Positions 12,717 through 20,513 of a stretch of DNA of 22,749 nucleotides are shown piece after piece. The DNA is from Gaiellasilicea sp039914895 (GTDB lineage Bacteria; Actinomycetota; Thermoleophilia; Gaiellales; Gaiellaceae). The DNA lies in NCBI GenBank assembly GCA_039914895.1, contig JBDSOJ010000112.1:1-22749 (forward strand), written 5' to 3'. A program made the position numbers and the translations under genes. Each line of letters starts with the position of its first letter. The stretch's first letter is position 1. The notes under the pieces were generated by a model. That model saw only the letters and a program-made list of their open reading frames with translations, was not told where the DNA came from and searched no databases.

Positions 12717-15578
12717 GTGAGCGCCCACGACGTCGACGGGCTCAACGCGGGCTACGCCCGGCTGCTGCTCGAGGAGTATCTCGAGAATCCGGACGCGGTC
12801 CCAGCGGAGTGGCGCGAGCTCTTCGAGAGCGGCGGCAGCGACCTCGTCGCAACCCATCCCGGCCTGCTGCGCCTGCTCGAGACGTTCGACCGTGACAACG
12901 GCGCCAACGGCAACGCGGCTCCGGCCGCTGTGGCTCCTGAGCGGCCGGTGCCGGCTCAGCCCGCTCCCGTCGCCGACGAATCGCCGGCACCCGCGATCGA
13001 CGAGACGCTGCTCGGCGGCGTCGCCGCGGCGATGGCGCTCGTCAAGGCGCATCGCATGCACGGGCACCTGGCGGCGCGCCTCGACCCGCTCGGCTCCGAA
13101 CCGCTCGGCGATCCGGCTCTCGACGAGACGCGGCTGATCCCCCCACTGACGCCGGAGCTCCAGGCCCGCATCCCGGCGCAACTCTTGCGCGTCCACGTTC
13201 CCGGCGAGACGCTCGATGAAGCCCTCCCGAACCTGCGCGCGGTCTACAGCGGCACGATGGCGTACGAGATCGAGCACCTGTCCGACCATGCCGAGCGCGT
13301 GTGGCTGCGCCAGGCGATCGAGTCGAGCCGCTACCGCCAGCCGCTCGCTGCGGAGGAACGGATCGACCTGCTCCGGTCGCTGGCCCGGGCGGAGGGGTTC
13401 GAGCAGTACCTGCGGCGTGCGTTCCTCGGCCAGAAGCAGTTCTCGCTGGAAGGCCTCGACGCGATGATGCCGATGCTCGACGAGTCGATCGAGCTCGCCG
13501 CTGACGCCGGTGCACACGAAATCGTGATCGGGATGGCTCACCGTGGCCGCCTGAACGTGCTCGTGCACACGGTCGGCTGGTCGTACGAGTCGATTCTTCG
13601 CGAGTTCGAGGGCGAGCGCACGATCGACGCGGTCGTCGTCAACGACGAGGGCGGCACCGGGGACGTCAAGTACCACCTGGCCGCGACCGGAACGCGCAGC
13701 ACCGCGTCCGGCGAGGTGACGGTCACGCTCGTGCCGAACCCGAGCCACCTCGAGGCCGTCGATCCGGTCGTCGAGGGGTGGACGCGGGCCGAGCAGACCG
13801 ATCGCTCGAGCGGTGCGGGCAGCCACGATCCGGCCGTCGCGGTGCCGATCCTGATCCACGGCGACGCGTCGTTCGCCGGGCAGGGCGTTGTCGCCGAGAC
13901 GCTCAACCTCTCCAGCCTGGACGGCTACACGACCGGCGGCACGCTGCACCTGATCGCGAACAACCAGGTCGGCTTCACGACGAATCCGAACGAGGGCCGG
14001 TCGACCCGTTACTCGAGCGACCTCGCGAAGGGCTTCGACATCCCGATCATCCACGTCAACGCGAACGACCCGGAGGCCGCGATCGCGTCGATCCGTCTGG
14101 CCCTCGCGTACCGGCAGGAGTTCGGTCACGACATCGTCGTCGACCTGGTCGGCTACCGGCGCTTTGGCCACAACGAGCAGGACGAGGCGGCGTTCACGCA
14201 GCCGCTGATGGTCGCGCAGATCATGGCCCAGCCGACCGTCGGTCAGCTCTACTCGGCGCAGTTGGTCGAGGAAGGCGTGCTCGGCGAGGCCGCGGCGAAG
14301 GCGCTCTTCGAAGAGACACAGCAGGAGCTTCGAGCCGCGCACGATCGGCTGCAGGCGTCGATCGCAGTTCCGCGCCCGGCGAGGGAGGAGCGAATCCCCC
14401 CGGACACGGGCGGCGCGGTCGTCACGGCTGTCGCCTCCGATCGGCTCGGGACGCTGAACGAGCACCTCCTCCAGTGGCCGGAGGGATTCGAGCCGAACCA
14501 GAAGCTCGCGAAGCAGCTCGAGCGGCGCCGCGAGCGGATGCGCGAGGGAGGGATCGACTGGGGGCAGGCCGAGATGCTCGCGTTCGCGTCCCTCCTCACC
14601 GAGGGAATTCCGATCCGGATCTCCGGCCAGGACACCGAGCGCGGAACGTTCTCGCACCGGCACGCGGTTCTCCACGATCAGCGGACGGGCGAGACGCACA
14701 CGCCGCTTCAGCACCTGCCCGACGCGAAGGCATCGCTGGAGGTCTACAACTCGCCGCTGTCGGAGTACGCGTGCCTCGGCTTCGAGTACGGCTACGCGGT
14801 CGCCGCACCGGACGCGCTCGTGCTCTGGGAGGCGCAGTACGGCGATTTCGTCAACGGCGCGCAGATCGTGATCGACCAGTTTCTCGTCGCCGGGCTCTCG
14901 AAGTGGGGCCAGACTGCGAGGCTGACGCTGCTGCTTCCGCACGGCTACGAAGGCAACGGGCCCGAGCACTCGAGCGCGAAGCTCGAGCGCTTCCTGCAGC
15001 TGGCGGCGCAGGAGAACATCAGGGTCGCGAACGTGACGACGGCCGCGCAGTACTTCCACCTCCTCCGCCGCCAGGCGCTCGACGCGACCGCGCGGCCGCT
15101 CGTCGCGATGACCCCGAAGGGACTGTTACGGCTGAAGCAGGCGAGCTCGACGCTCGCCGACCTCTCGGAGGGCGGCTTTGAGCCGGTCCTCGACGACCCG
15201 GACGCCGACCGCAACGCGGTGACGAGGCTCGTGCTCACCTCCGGCAAGCTCTACTACGACATCCAGGGGCACGAGGATCGCGCGGGGGCAGGCTTCGTCG
15301 CAGTCGCCCGGATCGAGCAGCTCTACCCGTTTCCGGTCGCTCCGGCCGCCGCCCTGACGGCCTCGTACCCGAATCTCCGGGAGCTCGTCTGGGCACAGGA
15401 GGAGCCGCAGAACATGGGTGCGTGGCGGACGCTCCGTCATCGGCTCGAAGCGGCCGCGCCGGCGGGTGTGCCGGTGCGCTACGCGGGCCGGCCGTGGCGC
15501 GCCAGTCCGAGCGAGGGCTACCCGACGGCGCACCGCGTCGAGCAGGATCGGATCGTCCGCGGGGCGCTCGGCGGTTAG
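12717..15578 (+). CDS. odhA: 2-oxoglutarate dehydrogenase E1 component
   Basis: A 953-residue thiamine-diphosphate enzyme that decarboxylates 2-oxoglutarate in the TCA cycle and passes the succinyl group to the E2 lipoyl domain. Marks in order are the N-terminal NAGYARLLLEEYLENP, AHRMHGHLAARLDPLG, IGMAHRGRLNVLVH (His275), GDVKYHLA, NPSHLEAVDPV, HGDASFAGQGVVAETLNL (His381, Asp383), GTLHLIANNQVGFTT, RRFGHNEQDEA, and the transketolase-like C-terminal half with SGQDTERGTFSHRHAV, LWEAQYGDFVNGAQ and LLPHGYEGNGPEHSS. It is a complete classical E1 and lacks the acyltransferase domain fused in mycobacterial Kgd. GTG 12717 lies four bases after the preceding stop. The other subunits are not in the window. 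Very sure. Confidence 0.96.
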   Translation: MSAHDVDGLNAGYARLLLEEYLENPDAVPAEWRELFESGGSDLVATHPGLLRLLETFDRDNGANGNAAPAAVAPERPVPAQPAPVADESPAPAIDETLLGGVAAAMALVKAHRMHGHLAARLDPLGSEPLGDPALDETRLIPPLTPELQARIPAQLLRVHVPGETLDEALPNLRAVYSGTMAYEIEHLSDHAERVWLRQAIESSRYRQPLAAEERIDLLRSLARAEGFEQYLRRAFLGQKQFSLEGLDAMMPMLDESIELAADAGAHEIVIGMAHRGRLNVLVHTVGWSYESILREFEGERTIDAVVVNDEGGTGDVKYHLAATGTRSTASGEVTVTLVPNPSHLEAVDPVVEGWTRAEQTDRSSGAGSHDPAVAVPILIHGDASFAGQGVVAETLNLSSLDGYTTGGTLHLIANNQVGFTTNPNEGRSTRYSSDLAKGFDIPIIHVNANDPEAAIASIRLALAYRQEFGHDIVVDLVGYRRFGHNEQDEAAFTQPLMVAQIMAQPTVGQLYSAQLVEEGVLGEAAAKALFEETQQELRAAHDRLQASIAVPRPAREERIPPDTGGAVVTAVASDRLGTLNEHLLQWPEGFEPNQKLAKQLERRRERMREGGIDWGQAEMLAFASLLTEGIPIRISGQDTERGTFSHRHAVLHDQRTGETHTPLQHLPDAKASLEVYNSPLSEYACLGFEYGYAVAAPDALVLWEAQYGDFVNGAQIVIDQFLVAGLSKWGQTARLTLLLPHGYEGNGPEHSSAKLERFLQLAAQENIRVANVTTAAQYFHLLRRQALDATARPLVAMTPKGLLRLKQASSTLADLSEGGFEPVLDDPDADRNAVTRLVLTSGKLYYDIQGHEDRAGAGFVAVARIEQLYPFPVAPAAALTASYPNLRELVWAQEEPQNMGAWRTLRHRLEAAAPAGVPVRYAGRPWRASPSEGYPTAHRVEQDRIVRGALGG

Positions 15579-15581
15579 TTT

Positions 15582-15755
15582 TTAGAGCTTCGGCTTGCGG
15601 CGCGCGAGCATCGCCGCCGCAACCTTCGGTCCGTGCGTCTTCGCCGCGAGCATGACGCGCTTGCGCTGAGCCGGCGGCAGCCGGCGCCAGAGATGAAACG
15701 CCCCGTACGCGAGGCCGAGCGGACTGGTGGGTCGGAACCGGGGCATCGCCAGCAT
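15582..15755 (-). CDS. Small basic protein of 57 residues, unknown function
   Basis: A short frame from ATG 15755 to TAA 15582, convergent with odhA (three bases between the stops). The protein is very basic: MLAMPRFRPTSPLGLAYGAF, then HLWRRLPPAQRKRVMLAAKT and HGPKVAAAMLARRKPKL. Two predicted amphipathic helices separated by a LPPAQR turn suggest a nucleic-acid or membrane-surface binding role. ATG 15746 is an alternative start giving MPRFRPTSP. No strong ribosome-binding site is seen. I think similar proteins occur in related genomes, and the clean Arg/Lys/Ala pattern argues for a true gene, but the shortness limits certainty. Confidence 0.65.
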   Translation of the reverse strand: MLAMPRFRPTSPLGLAYGAFHLWRRLPPAQRKRVMLAAKTHGPKVAAAMLARRKPKL

Positions 15756-15791
15756 GTTCGCACACGCGCCGCGCTCGGGCGACGGTCGGGC

Positions 15792-16490
15792 CTACTTCTG
15801 CTTGCTCGCGTCCTTCTGCTTGCCCTGGCCCTTGCCCTGGCTCTCCCGGTCGGTTTCCTCCTCGGGGGAGGGAGCCTCGGGCTCCTGAACGGTCGCGGCT
15901 TCGGCGACGACAGGGGCGGCTGTACCACTGTACTTCTCTTTCCGCTCGCGCTTCGCCTGCTTGGCTCGCTTTGGCTTCTTGGTCTTCCCGCCGTCCCCGT
16001 CCTCGACGGATGCGACCGTGTGCGCGACCGGCTGTGGCGGCGCGGGGGTGGGAGCAGGCGCGGGGGTGGCACCAGGCGCCGGGGCGGGGGTGGGTGAGGG
16101 AGCAGGCGACGGTGCGGCGGCCAGTGGCGGCACTACGGCCGGAGCGGTCCGGGCGGGAGCGGCCGGAACGGGTCGGTGCGTCTGGCTGACGACCGACGTG
16201 CGGACAGCCGCCGGCGCGGGCCTGCGGGTCACCTGCAGTTGGGCCACCGGTGCACCGGTCACGGGCATTCGGGTCACGGGCACTAGGGTCACGGGCGCAC
16301 GAGTCACGGGAATGCGGGCCATCGGCACGCGGATCACCGGCACGCTGGTCGGCGCCGGCGCAACGAACGACGGGCGCTCCGAAGCCTCGGGCAGGGTGTC
16401 GTCGACGATCAGCTTGGGAAACGCCATCGCTCCGACCCCACCCAGCACCACGAGCGCTACCGTGAGCGCGCGAGTGAACGTCAATCTCAT
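15792..16490 (-). CDS. Envelope protein with N-terminal helix, pentapeptide repeat, Pro/Ala-rich stalk and charged tail
   Basis: A 232-residue low-complexity protein. One N-terminal hydrophobic segment (MRLTFTRALTVALVVLGGVG, to about residue 24) serves as a signal peptide or anchor. Residues about 48-87 are eight tandem five-residue units of the form x-P-V-T-R (VPVIR, VPMAR, IPVTR, APVTL, VPVTR, MPVTG, APVAQ, LQVTR). A Pro/Ala stalk (PAPAPGATPAPAPTPAPPQP) follows, then a Lys/Arg-rich block (KTKKPKRAKQAKRERKEK) and a Glu/Lys/Gln tail. This layout suits a wall-spanning or surface-exposed spacer, possibly binding acidic polymers. ATG 16490 has GGGGAG upstream. No known family is recognised. Divergent from the diguanylate cyclase. 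Confidence 0.78.
   Translation of the reverse strand: MRLTFTRALTVALVVLGGVGAMAFPKLIVDDTLPEASERPSFVAPAPTSVPVIRVPMARIPVTRAPVTLVPVTRMPVTGAPVAQLQVTRRPAPAAVRTSVVSQTHRPVPAAPARTAPAVVPPLAAAPSPAPSPTPAPAPGATPAPAPTPAPPQPVAHTVASVEDGDGGKTKKPKRAKQAKRERKEKYSGTAAPVVAEAATVQEPEAPSPEEETDRESQGKGQGKQKDASKQK
16225..16344 (-). repeat. Eight tandem 15-bp units inside the Pro-rich protein gene
   Basis: Units begin at 16225, 16240, 16255, 16270, 16285, 16300, 16315 and 16330, with a plus-strand core close to CGGGTCACGGGCACT. The middle units (16255-16299) are nearly identical and the outer ones have drifted, which points to recent expansion from the centre. The phase is kept at five codons. The core GTCACGGGCAC also appears at 7552-7562 in the 3' end of the DUF72 gene. 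Confidence 0.85.
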
Positions 16491-16562
16491 CGAACTCCCC
16501 CTCGTTGCCGAAAACACTCCCGAGAGACTTATCGGCAGGGATCCGGGGAACTGAAGGGCAAC

Positions 16563-18335
16563 ATGCTGGGGAGCTTCAAGTTCAAGCTGGTCGGCACGTT
16601 TCTGGCACTTTCCGTCGTGCCGCTCGCAGCTGCGTTCTGGGGCTTCAGCGCAGTCGCCGAGCGCAGCGTCACCGCCAGCGTCGACGATCGGCTCGAAGCC
16701 GGCCTCAACGCCGCGCTCGCCGCGTTCGAGGACGAGCGCCAGAGTGCCGCGAGCGTCGCCGAGCGCCTCGGACGCGACCCGGAGTTTCAGGCCGCGCTGG
16801 CGAGCCGCGACCGCGTTGCGATCGAGCGGCTCCTGCCCTCATCGCCCCCGCTCAGGATCGAGACGCCCGACGGATTCTCGGTCGGCCGTATCCCGGCGAG
16901 CGCGGCCGAGACGACGATCTCCCTGGTTGGGCCGGGCGACCGCTCCGCGGTGATCATCGCGTCGGTGCCGCTGACGCGAGAGCTTGCGGAGCGGTTGCAC
17001 ATCCGCTCGGGCCTCGCTGCTCCCGACGAGCTCGTCTTCGTCGGCGACGAACGGCAGGTCAGCGCCGCCTCCGCGCCCGACGTCGCCGGATCGACCAAGC
17101 TCCTGCCGGGACGGATCGAGAGGGTGCTGATCGGCGAGCGCGAGTTTCGAGCCATCGGCGCACGACTGGTGCCCGAGAGCACGGCGATGCTGGCCGCAGC
17201 GACGCCGAGCTCCGTGATCGCGTCGGACAAGCAGACAGTGCTCGGGCGCCTGCTCGTCGGACTGATCGGATCGCTGCTCCTGATCGCCTGCGTCGCGTAT
17301 CTGGCGGGACGCTCGATCGTCGGCGCCCTGGGCCGGCTCGCCGACGCGGCGCACTCGATCGCAGCCGGCCGGCTCGAGGAGCGCGTTCCGGTTCGCGGCC
17401 GCGACGAGTTCGCCCAACTGGGGGAGGCGTTCAACCGGATGGCCTCCCAGCTCGAGGGGCGGCTGGAGGACCTGGAGGACGAGCGCCGGCGACTGCGCGA
17501 GGCGAACGCGCGCTTCGGCGATGCACTCGCCTCCGCCCTCGACCCGGAGCAGCTCCGGCGCGTCATCGTCGAGTCCGCCGTCGAGGCGACTCAGGCGGAC
17601 GGAGGCGTCGTGATCTCCGAGGACGGCTCGTACGTCGAGACCGGCGACGTCGGCGCGGGGGGCGAGCGGCTCGACTTCGAGCTGACGAGCGGCCGGCGCA
17701 GTTTCGGACGCCTGCTTCTCGTCGGCGACGAGTTCAACGACGAGGAGCGGATGACGGCAGCGTCGCTCGCCGGACAGGCGGTCGTGGCGCTCGAGAATGC
17801 GCGACTGCACCGCATGGTCGAGCGGCAGGCGCTGGTCGACGGGCTCACCGGACTCGCCAACCGCCGTCAGGCTGACGAGGCGCTCGCGACCGAGATCGCC
17901 CGCACGGAGCGGCTCGGCGGGCCTGTAGGCCTGATCCTCGCCGACGTGGACGACTTCAAGGCGGTGAACGACCGCTTCGGACACCCGACCGGCGACGCCG
18001 TCCTCCGTGACCTGGCCGAGACGCTGCGTGAGAACGTCCGCGAGATCGACACCGCCGCGCGCTGGGGCGGTGAGGAGTTTGCCGTCATCCTTCCCGGGAC
18101 AGATCTCGAAGGCGCCGCACAGGTCGCCGAGCGGATCCGGGCAGCGCTCGCCGAGCGGGAGATGCTCTCGCTGGACGGCGCGCCGCTCCGCGTCACCGCG
18201 AGCTTCGGCGTTGCGACCTCCGATGCGACGACGACGGTGCAGCAGCTGATCGAGGCCGCCGACGAGGCCCTCTACCGGGCCAAGCGAGCCGGCAAGGATC
18301 GTGTTTACGCGGGCACGGATCCGGTTACGCGTTAG
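16563..18335 (+). CDS. Membrane diguanylate cyclase (sensor, HAMP, GAF-like, GGDEF)
   Basis: A 590-residue enzyme predicted to make cyclic di-GMP from two GTP. The first membrane helix is about residues 8-28 and the second about 224-246, enclosing an external sensor domain of about 195 residues. A HAMP domain (about 247-300) and coiled coil (EDLEDERRRLREA) follow, then a GAF-like domain (about 320-415). The GGDEF domain starts at DGLTGLANRRQADEAL and holds LILADVDDFKAVNDRFGH, the active-site GGEEF (502-506) and ASFGVA. RxxD at 493-496 (REID), five residues before GGEEF, is an intact inhibitory I-site, so product feedback is expected. No EAL domain. The start is ATG 16563 with AAGGG upstream. 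Sure of class; sensed signal unknown. Confidence 0.93.
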   Translation: MLGSFKFKLVGTFLALSVVPLAAAFWGFSAVAERSVTASVDDRLEAGLNAALAAFEDERQSAASVAERLGRDPEFQAALASRDRVAIERLLPSSPPLRIETPDGFSVGRIPASAAETTISLVGPGDRSAVIIASVPLTRELAERLHIRSGLAAPDELVFVGDERQVSAASAPDVAGSTKLLPGRIERVLIGEREFRAIGARLVPESTAMLAAATPSSVIASDKQTVLGRLLVGLIGSLLLIACVAYLAGRSIVGALGRLADAAHSIAAGRLEERVPVRGRDEFAQLGEAFNRMASQLEGRLEDLEDERRRLREANARFGDALASALDPEQLRRVIVESAVEATQADGGVVISEDGSYVETGDVGAGGERLDFELTSGRRSFGRLLLVGDEFNDEERMTAASLAGQAVVALENARLHRMVERQALVDGLTGLANRRQADEALATEIARTERLGGPVGLILADVDDFKAVNDRFGHPTGDAVLRDLAETLRENVREIDTAARWGGEEFAVILPGTDLEGAAQVAERIRAALAEREMLSLDGAPLRVTASFGVATSDATTTVQQLIEAADEALYRAKRAGKDRVYAGTDPVTR

Positions 18336-18342
18336 AGGCAAA

Positions 18343-18366
18343 TGCTGCGAGAGCAGGCAATTTTTC
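18343..18366 (+). terminator. Intrinsic terminator after the diguanylate cyclase
   Basis: TGCTGC (18343-18348), a GAGA tetraloop and GCAGGCA (18353-18359) form a 6-bp stem with one bulged G. ATTTTTC follows directly (18360-18366). It lies seven bases after the cyclase stop. This is the best textbook Rho-independent terminator in the window. Confidence 0.75.
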
Positions 18367-18378
18367 TACGTCGTGCGC

Positions 18379-18384
18379 TAGACT
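18379..18384 (+). promoter_or_regulatory. Candidate -10 of the small acidic protein gene
   Basis: TAGACT in the context GCTAGACTCCGAC, closely matching the tRNA-Ala upstream element at 2874-2879 (GCTAGACTAGGAC). It lies just after the terminator and 44 bases before the start codon. No clear -35 is seen. Confidence 0.45.
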
Positions 18385-18428
18385 CCGACCTTCGCAGGAC
18401 CAGTCCTGTCCCCCACGACGGAGACCCT

Positions 18429-18752
18429 ATGCCGGTTGAGACCCCTTCGCTCTTCGCACGCGTGATCCAGGATCACCTCGAGCTGAAGCGCCGTAACTCT
18501 GAGCTCGAGCGCGCGATGCCGATCCATGGCTATCGCATCGACGACCCGTTCGACAACCATCCGCTGTTCAAGACCGAGGAGCAGGCCCGCCTCGAGGAGA
18601 CGATGGACGGCGACGAACCGGCGGTGTCGATCGACTCGATTCCCGCGAGCTGGCCGGGCGAGGAGTCCGTCGAGAACGTCACGGCCGAGCGCGAGCCCGC
18701 GGAGGACTCCACCCTCTGGTCGAAGTCCCGCGACTTCGACTGGGGCGACTGA
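18429..18752 (+). CDS. Small acidic soluble protein, unknown function
   Basis: A 107-residue protein with no signal peptide or membrane helix. ATG 18429 is preceded by GGAGA at five-base spacing. The N-terminal part (LFARVIQDHLELKRRNSELE) is a likely coiled-coil or amphipathic helix. A motif-like centre DDPFDNHPLFKTEEQARLEE is followed by a very acidic, probably disordered region and an aromatic end SRDFDWGD. It sits behind its own candidate promoter and a terminator, so it is probably expressed alone. It is convergent with the ABC exporter (nine bases between). I do not recognise the family with certainty; I suspect a lineage-specific conserved protein. Confidence 0.78.
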   Translation: MPVETPSLFARVIQDHLELKRRNSELERAMPIHGYRIDDPFDNHPLFKTEEQARLEETMDGDEPAVSIDSIPASWPGEESVENVTAEREPAEDSTLWSKSRDFDWGD

Positions 18753-18761
18753 CCGCCCGCT

Positions 18762-20513
18762 CTACGCCGCGGGCAGAGTGTCCTCGACCAGCTGGTGCGC
18801 AAGACGGCGGAACGGGCCGTCCTGACCCATCAGCTCGCGCTCGCTGCCGCGCTGGACGATCCGGCCGTGCTCGAGCACGAGGATCTCGTCGGCGCGGCGA
18901 ACCGTCGCGAGGCGGTGCGCGATGATGATCGACGTCCGACCCGCCAGCAGCCGGTCGAACGCCTTCTCGATCACGATCTCCGTCGGCCGGTCGATGTTCG
19001 ACGTCGCCTCGTCGAGGATCAGGATCCGCGGGTCGGCGAGCAGCGCCCGCGCGATCGAGATCAGCTGGCGCTCGCCCGCCGAGAGCCCGGCGCCGCCCTC
19101 GCGAACGACGTGGTCGAGCCCGCCCTCGAGCCGTGCGGCGACCCGGTCGACCCCGACCGCCGCCGCGGTCGCCCGCACCTCGTCGTCCGAGGCGTCCGGC
19201 TTCGCGAAGCGGATGTTGTCGGCGATCGTGCCGCTGAAGAGAAACGGATCCTGGAGGACGACGCCGAGCTGCCGCCGGTAGCCGACGAGCTCGACGTCGC
19301 GGAGGTCGGTGCCGTCGACGCGGATCGCTCCCGAGTCGGGATCGTAGAAGCGCGCGATCAGCTTCGCCGTCGTCGACTTGCCGCCGCCCGACTCGCCGAC
19401 AAGCGCGATACAGCCGCCCGGCGGCACCGAGATCGCGATCTCGTGCAAGACCGGCTCCTTGCCGTAGGCGAACGTCACGTGGTCCAGCTCGAGGCTGCCG
19501 TCGATCCGGCCGAGCGGCCGGGCGCCGGGCTTGTCGGCGACGTCGATCTCGGCGTCGAGCACCGAGCTGATCTTGTCCATCGCGGCACTCGCCGCCTGCA
19601 CCTGGCCGTAGAGCTCCGACAGCTCCTGCAGCGGCTGGAAGACGAGCGCGAGCAGGCCGACGGCCGCGATCAGCGTCCCGATCTCCATCGAGCCGGCGCC
19701 GATGAACTGAGCGCCCGCGAAGAGGACGGCGCCGGTCGCGATCGCGCCGAGCAGCTCGATCGCCGGAAAGAAGACGGAGTAGATCCTCTGAACGTGGACG
19801 TTCGAGACGCGGTTCTCCTCGTTCAGCCCGTCGAACTCCGCCTGGAAGGCGCGCTCGCGGTTGAATGCCTGGATCACCGCCATCCCGGCGACCGACTCGG
19901 CCAGCTGCGCCGTCACGATCGCGATCCGCGTCCGCACGTCCGCGGCGGCGACATGGGAGACCCGCTGGAACCAGCGCGTGATCACGATCCCGGGCGGGAG
20001 GATGCAGAGCGCGACGAGTCCGAGCCGCCAGTCGAGCAGGAAGAGGCCGCCGACCGCCGCGAGGAGCGTCAGCGTGTTGACGACGAGTGTCGTCAGTCCC
20101 TGGTTGAGGACGTCGGAGAGCGCGTCGACGTCGCTGTTCATCCGCGAGATGATCCAGCCTGCTTTCTGCTGCGAGAAGTAGCGCAGCGAGAGCGAGGTCA
20201 GGTGCTGGAAGAGATCGCGCCGCAGCTCGAGCACGATCCGCTGGCCGACGCTGGCGAGGCCGAGCCAGGTCAGCGTGCCGAGCACCCACGCCGCCGCGTT
20301 GACGCCGACGTACGCGAGCACGGCTAGCACGAGCCGGCGGTCGTCGCCGTCCCGGATGCCGTTGTTCGTCGCGTCCTCGACGAGCAGCCAGCCGGTCACC
20401 GGCGCGGCCGCCGAGAGCGCCGCGAGCAGGGCGATCAGCGCCATCTGCCCCTTGCGCTCGGCCGCGTAGGGGAGGAGGCGCGAGAGGCCGGTGTGACGAG
20501 GCTTACGCGGCAA
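18762..20513 (-). CDS. ABC exporter half-transporter, catalytic Walker B partner with degenerate signature
   Basis: A 583-residue fusion of a six-helix transmembrane domain (about 1-320) and an ATPase domain (about 340-580). Motifs are Walker A GESGGGKST (373-381), Q-loop Gln421, signature LSAGE (477-481) instead of LSGGQ, Walker B ILILDE with Asp501 and catalytic Glu502, and H-loop His533 in IIAHRLATV. The TTG at 20513 is the only start in frame that keeps the N-terminal elbow helix (TGLSRLLPYAAERKGQ); it lies inside the last 11 bases of the upstream transporter gene, so translation is coupled. The altered signature fits a heterodimer with the neighbour. Possible substrates are drugs, lipids or peptides; not determinable. 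Sure of class. Confidence 0.93.
   Translation of the reverse strand: MPRKPRHTGLSRLLPYAAERKGQMALIALLAALSAAAPVTGWLLVEDATNNGIRDGDDRRLVLAVLAYVGVNAAAWVLGTLTWLGLASVGQRIVLELRRDLFQHLTSLSLRYFSQQKAGWIISRMNSDVDALSDVLNQGLTTLVVNTLTLLAAVGGLFLLDWRLGLVALCILPPGIVITRWFQRVSHVAAADVRTRIAIVTAQLAESVAGMAVIQAFNRERAFQAEFDGLNEENRVSNVHVQRIYSVFFPAIELLGAIATGAVLFAGAQFIGAGSMEIGTLIAAVGLLALVFQPLQELSELYGQVQAASAAMDKISSVLDAEIDVADKPGARPLGRIDGSLELDHVTFAYGKEPVLHEIAISVPPGGCIALVGESGGGKSTTAKLIARFYDPDSGAIRVDGTDLRDVELVGYRRQLGVVLQDPFLFSGTIADNIRFAKPDASDDEVRATAAAVGVDRVAARLEGGLDHVVREGGAGLSAGERQLISIARALLADPRILILDEATSNIDRPTEIVIEKAFDRLLAGRTSIIIAHRLATVRRADEILVLEHGRIVQRGSERELMGQDGPFRRLAHQLVEDTLPAA

Noticed and set aside
12126..15059. Very long open frame (977 codons) on the minus strand opposite odhA
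   Set aside because: The plus strand carries all E1 family motifs without interruption. The antisense frame is Arg/Asp/Leu-rich without any family motif, a typical shadow in GC-rich coding DNA.
16529..16536. GCCGATAA on the minus strand, like the -10 of sigma-28 (FliA) promoters, before the Pro-rich protein gene
   Set aside because: The -35 at the right distance matches TAAA at only two of four bases, and no motility or chemotaxis gene is present.
16503..16562. Possible c-di-GMP riboswitch before the diguanylate cyclase
   Set aside because: The leader is only about 60 bases and lacks the conserved GEMM elements; no matching fold was found by eye.
18369..18420. Nested inverted repeats (CGTCGTG/CACGACG around CAGGAC/GTCCTG) before the small acidic protein gene
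   Set aside because: The arms are short (7 and 6 bases), and the left outer arm would lie upstream of the probable transcript start, so an RNA element is not supported.
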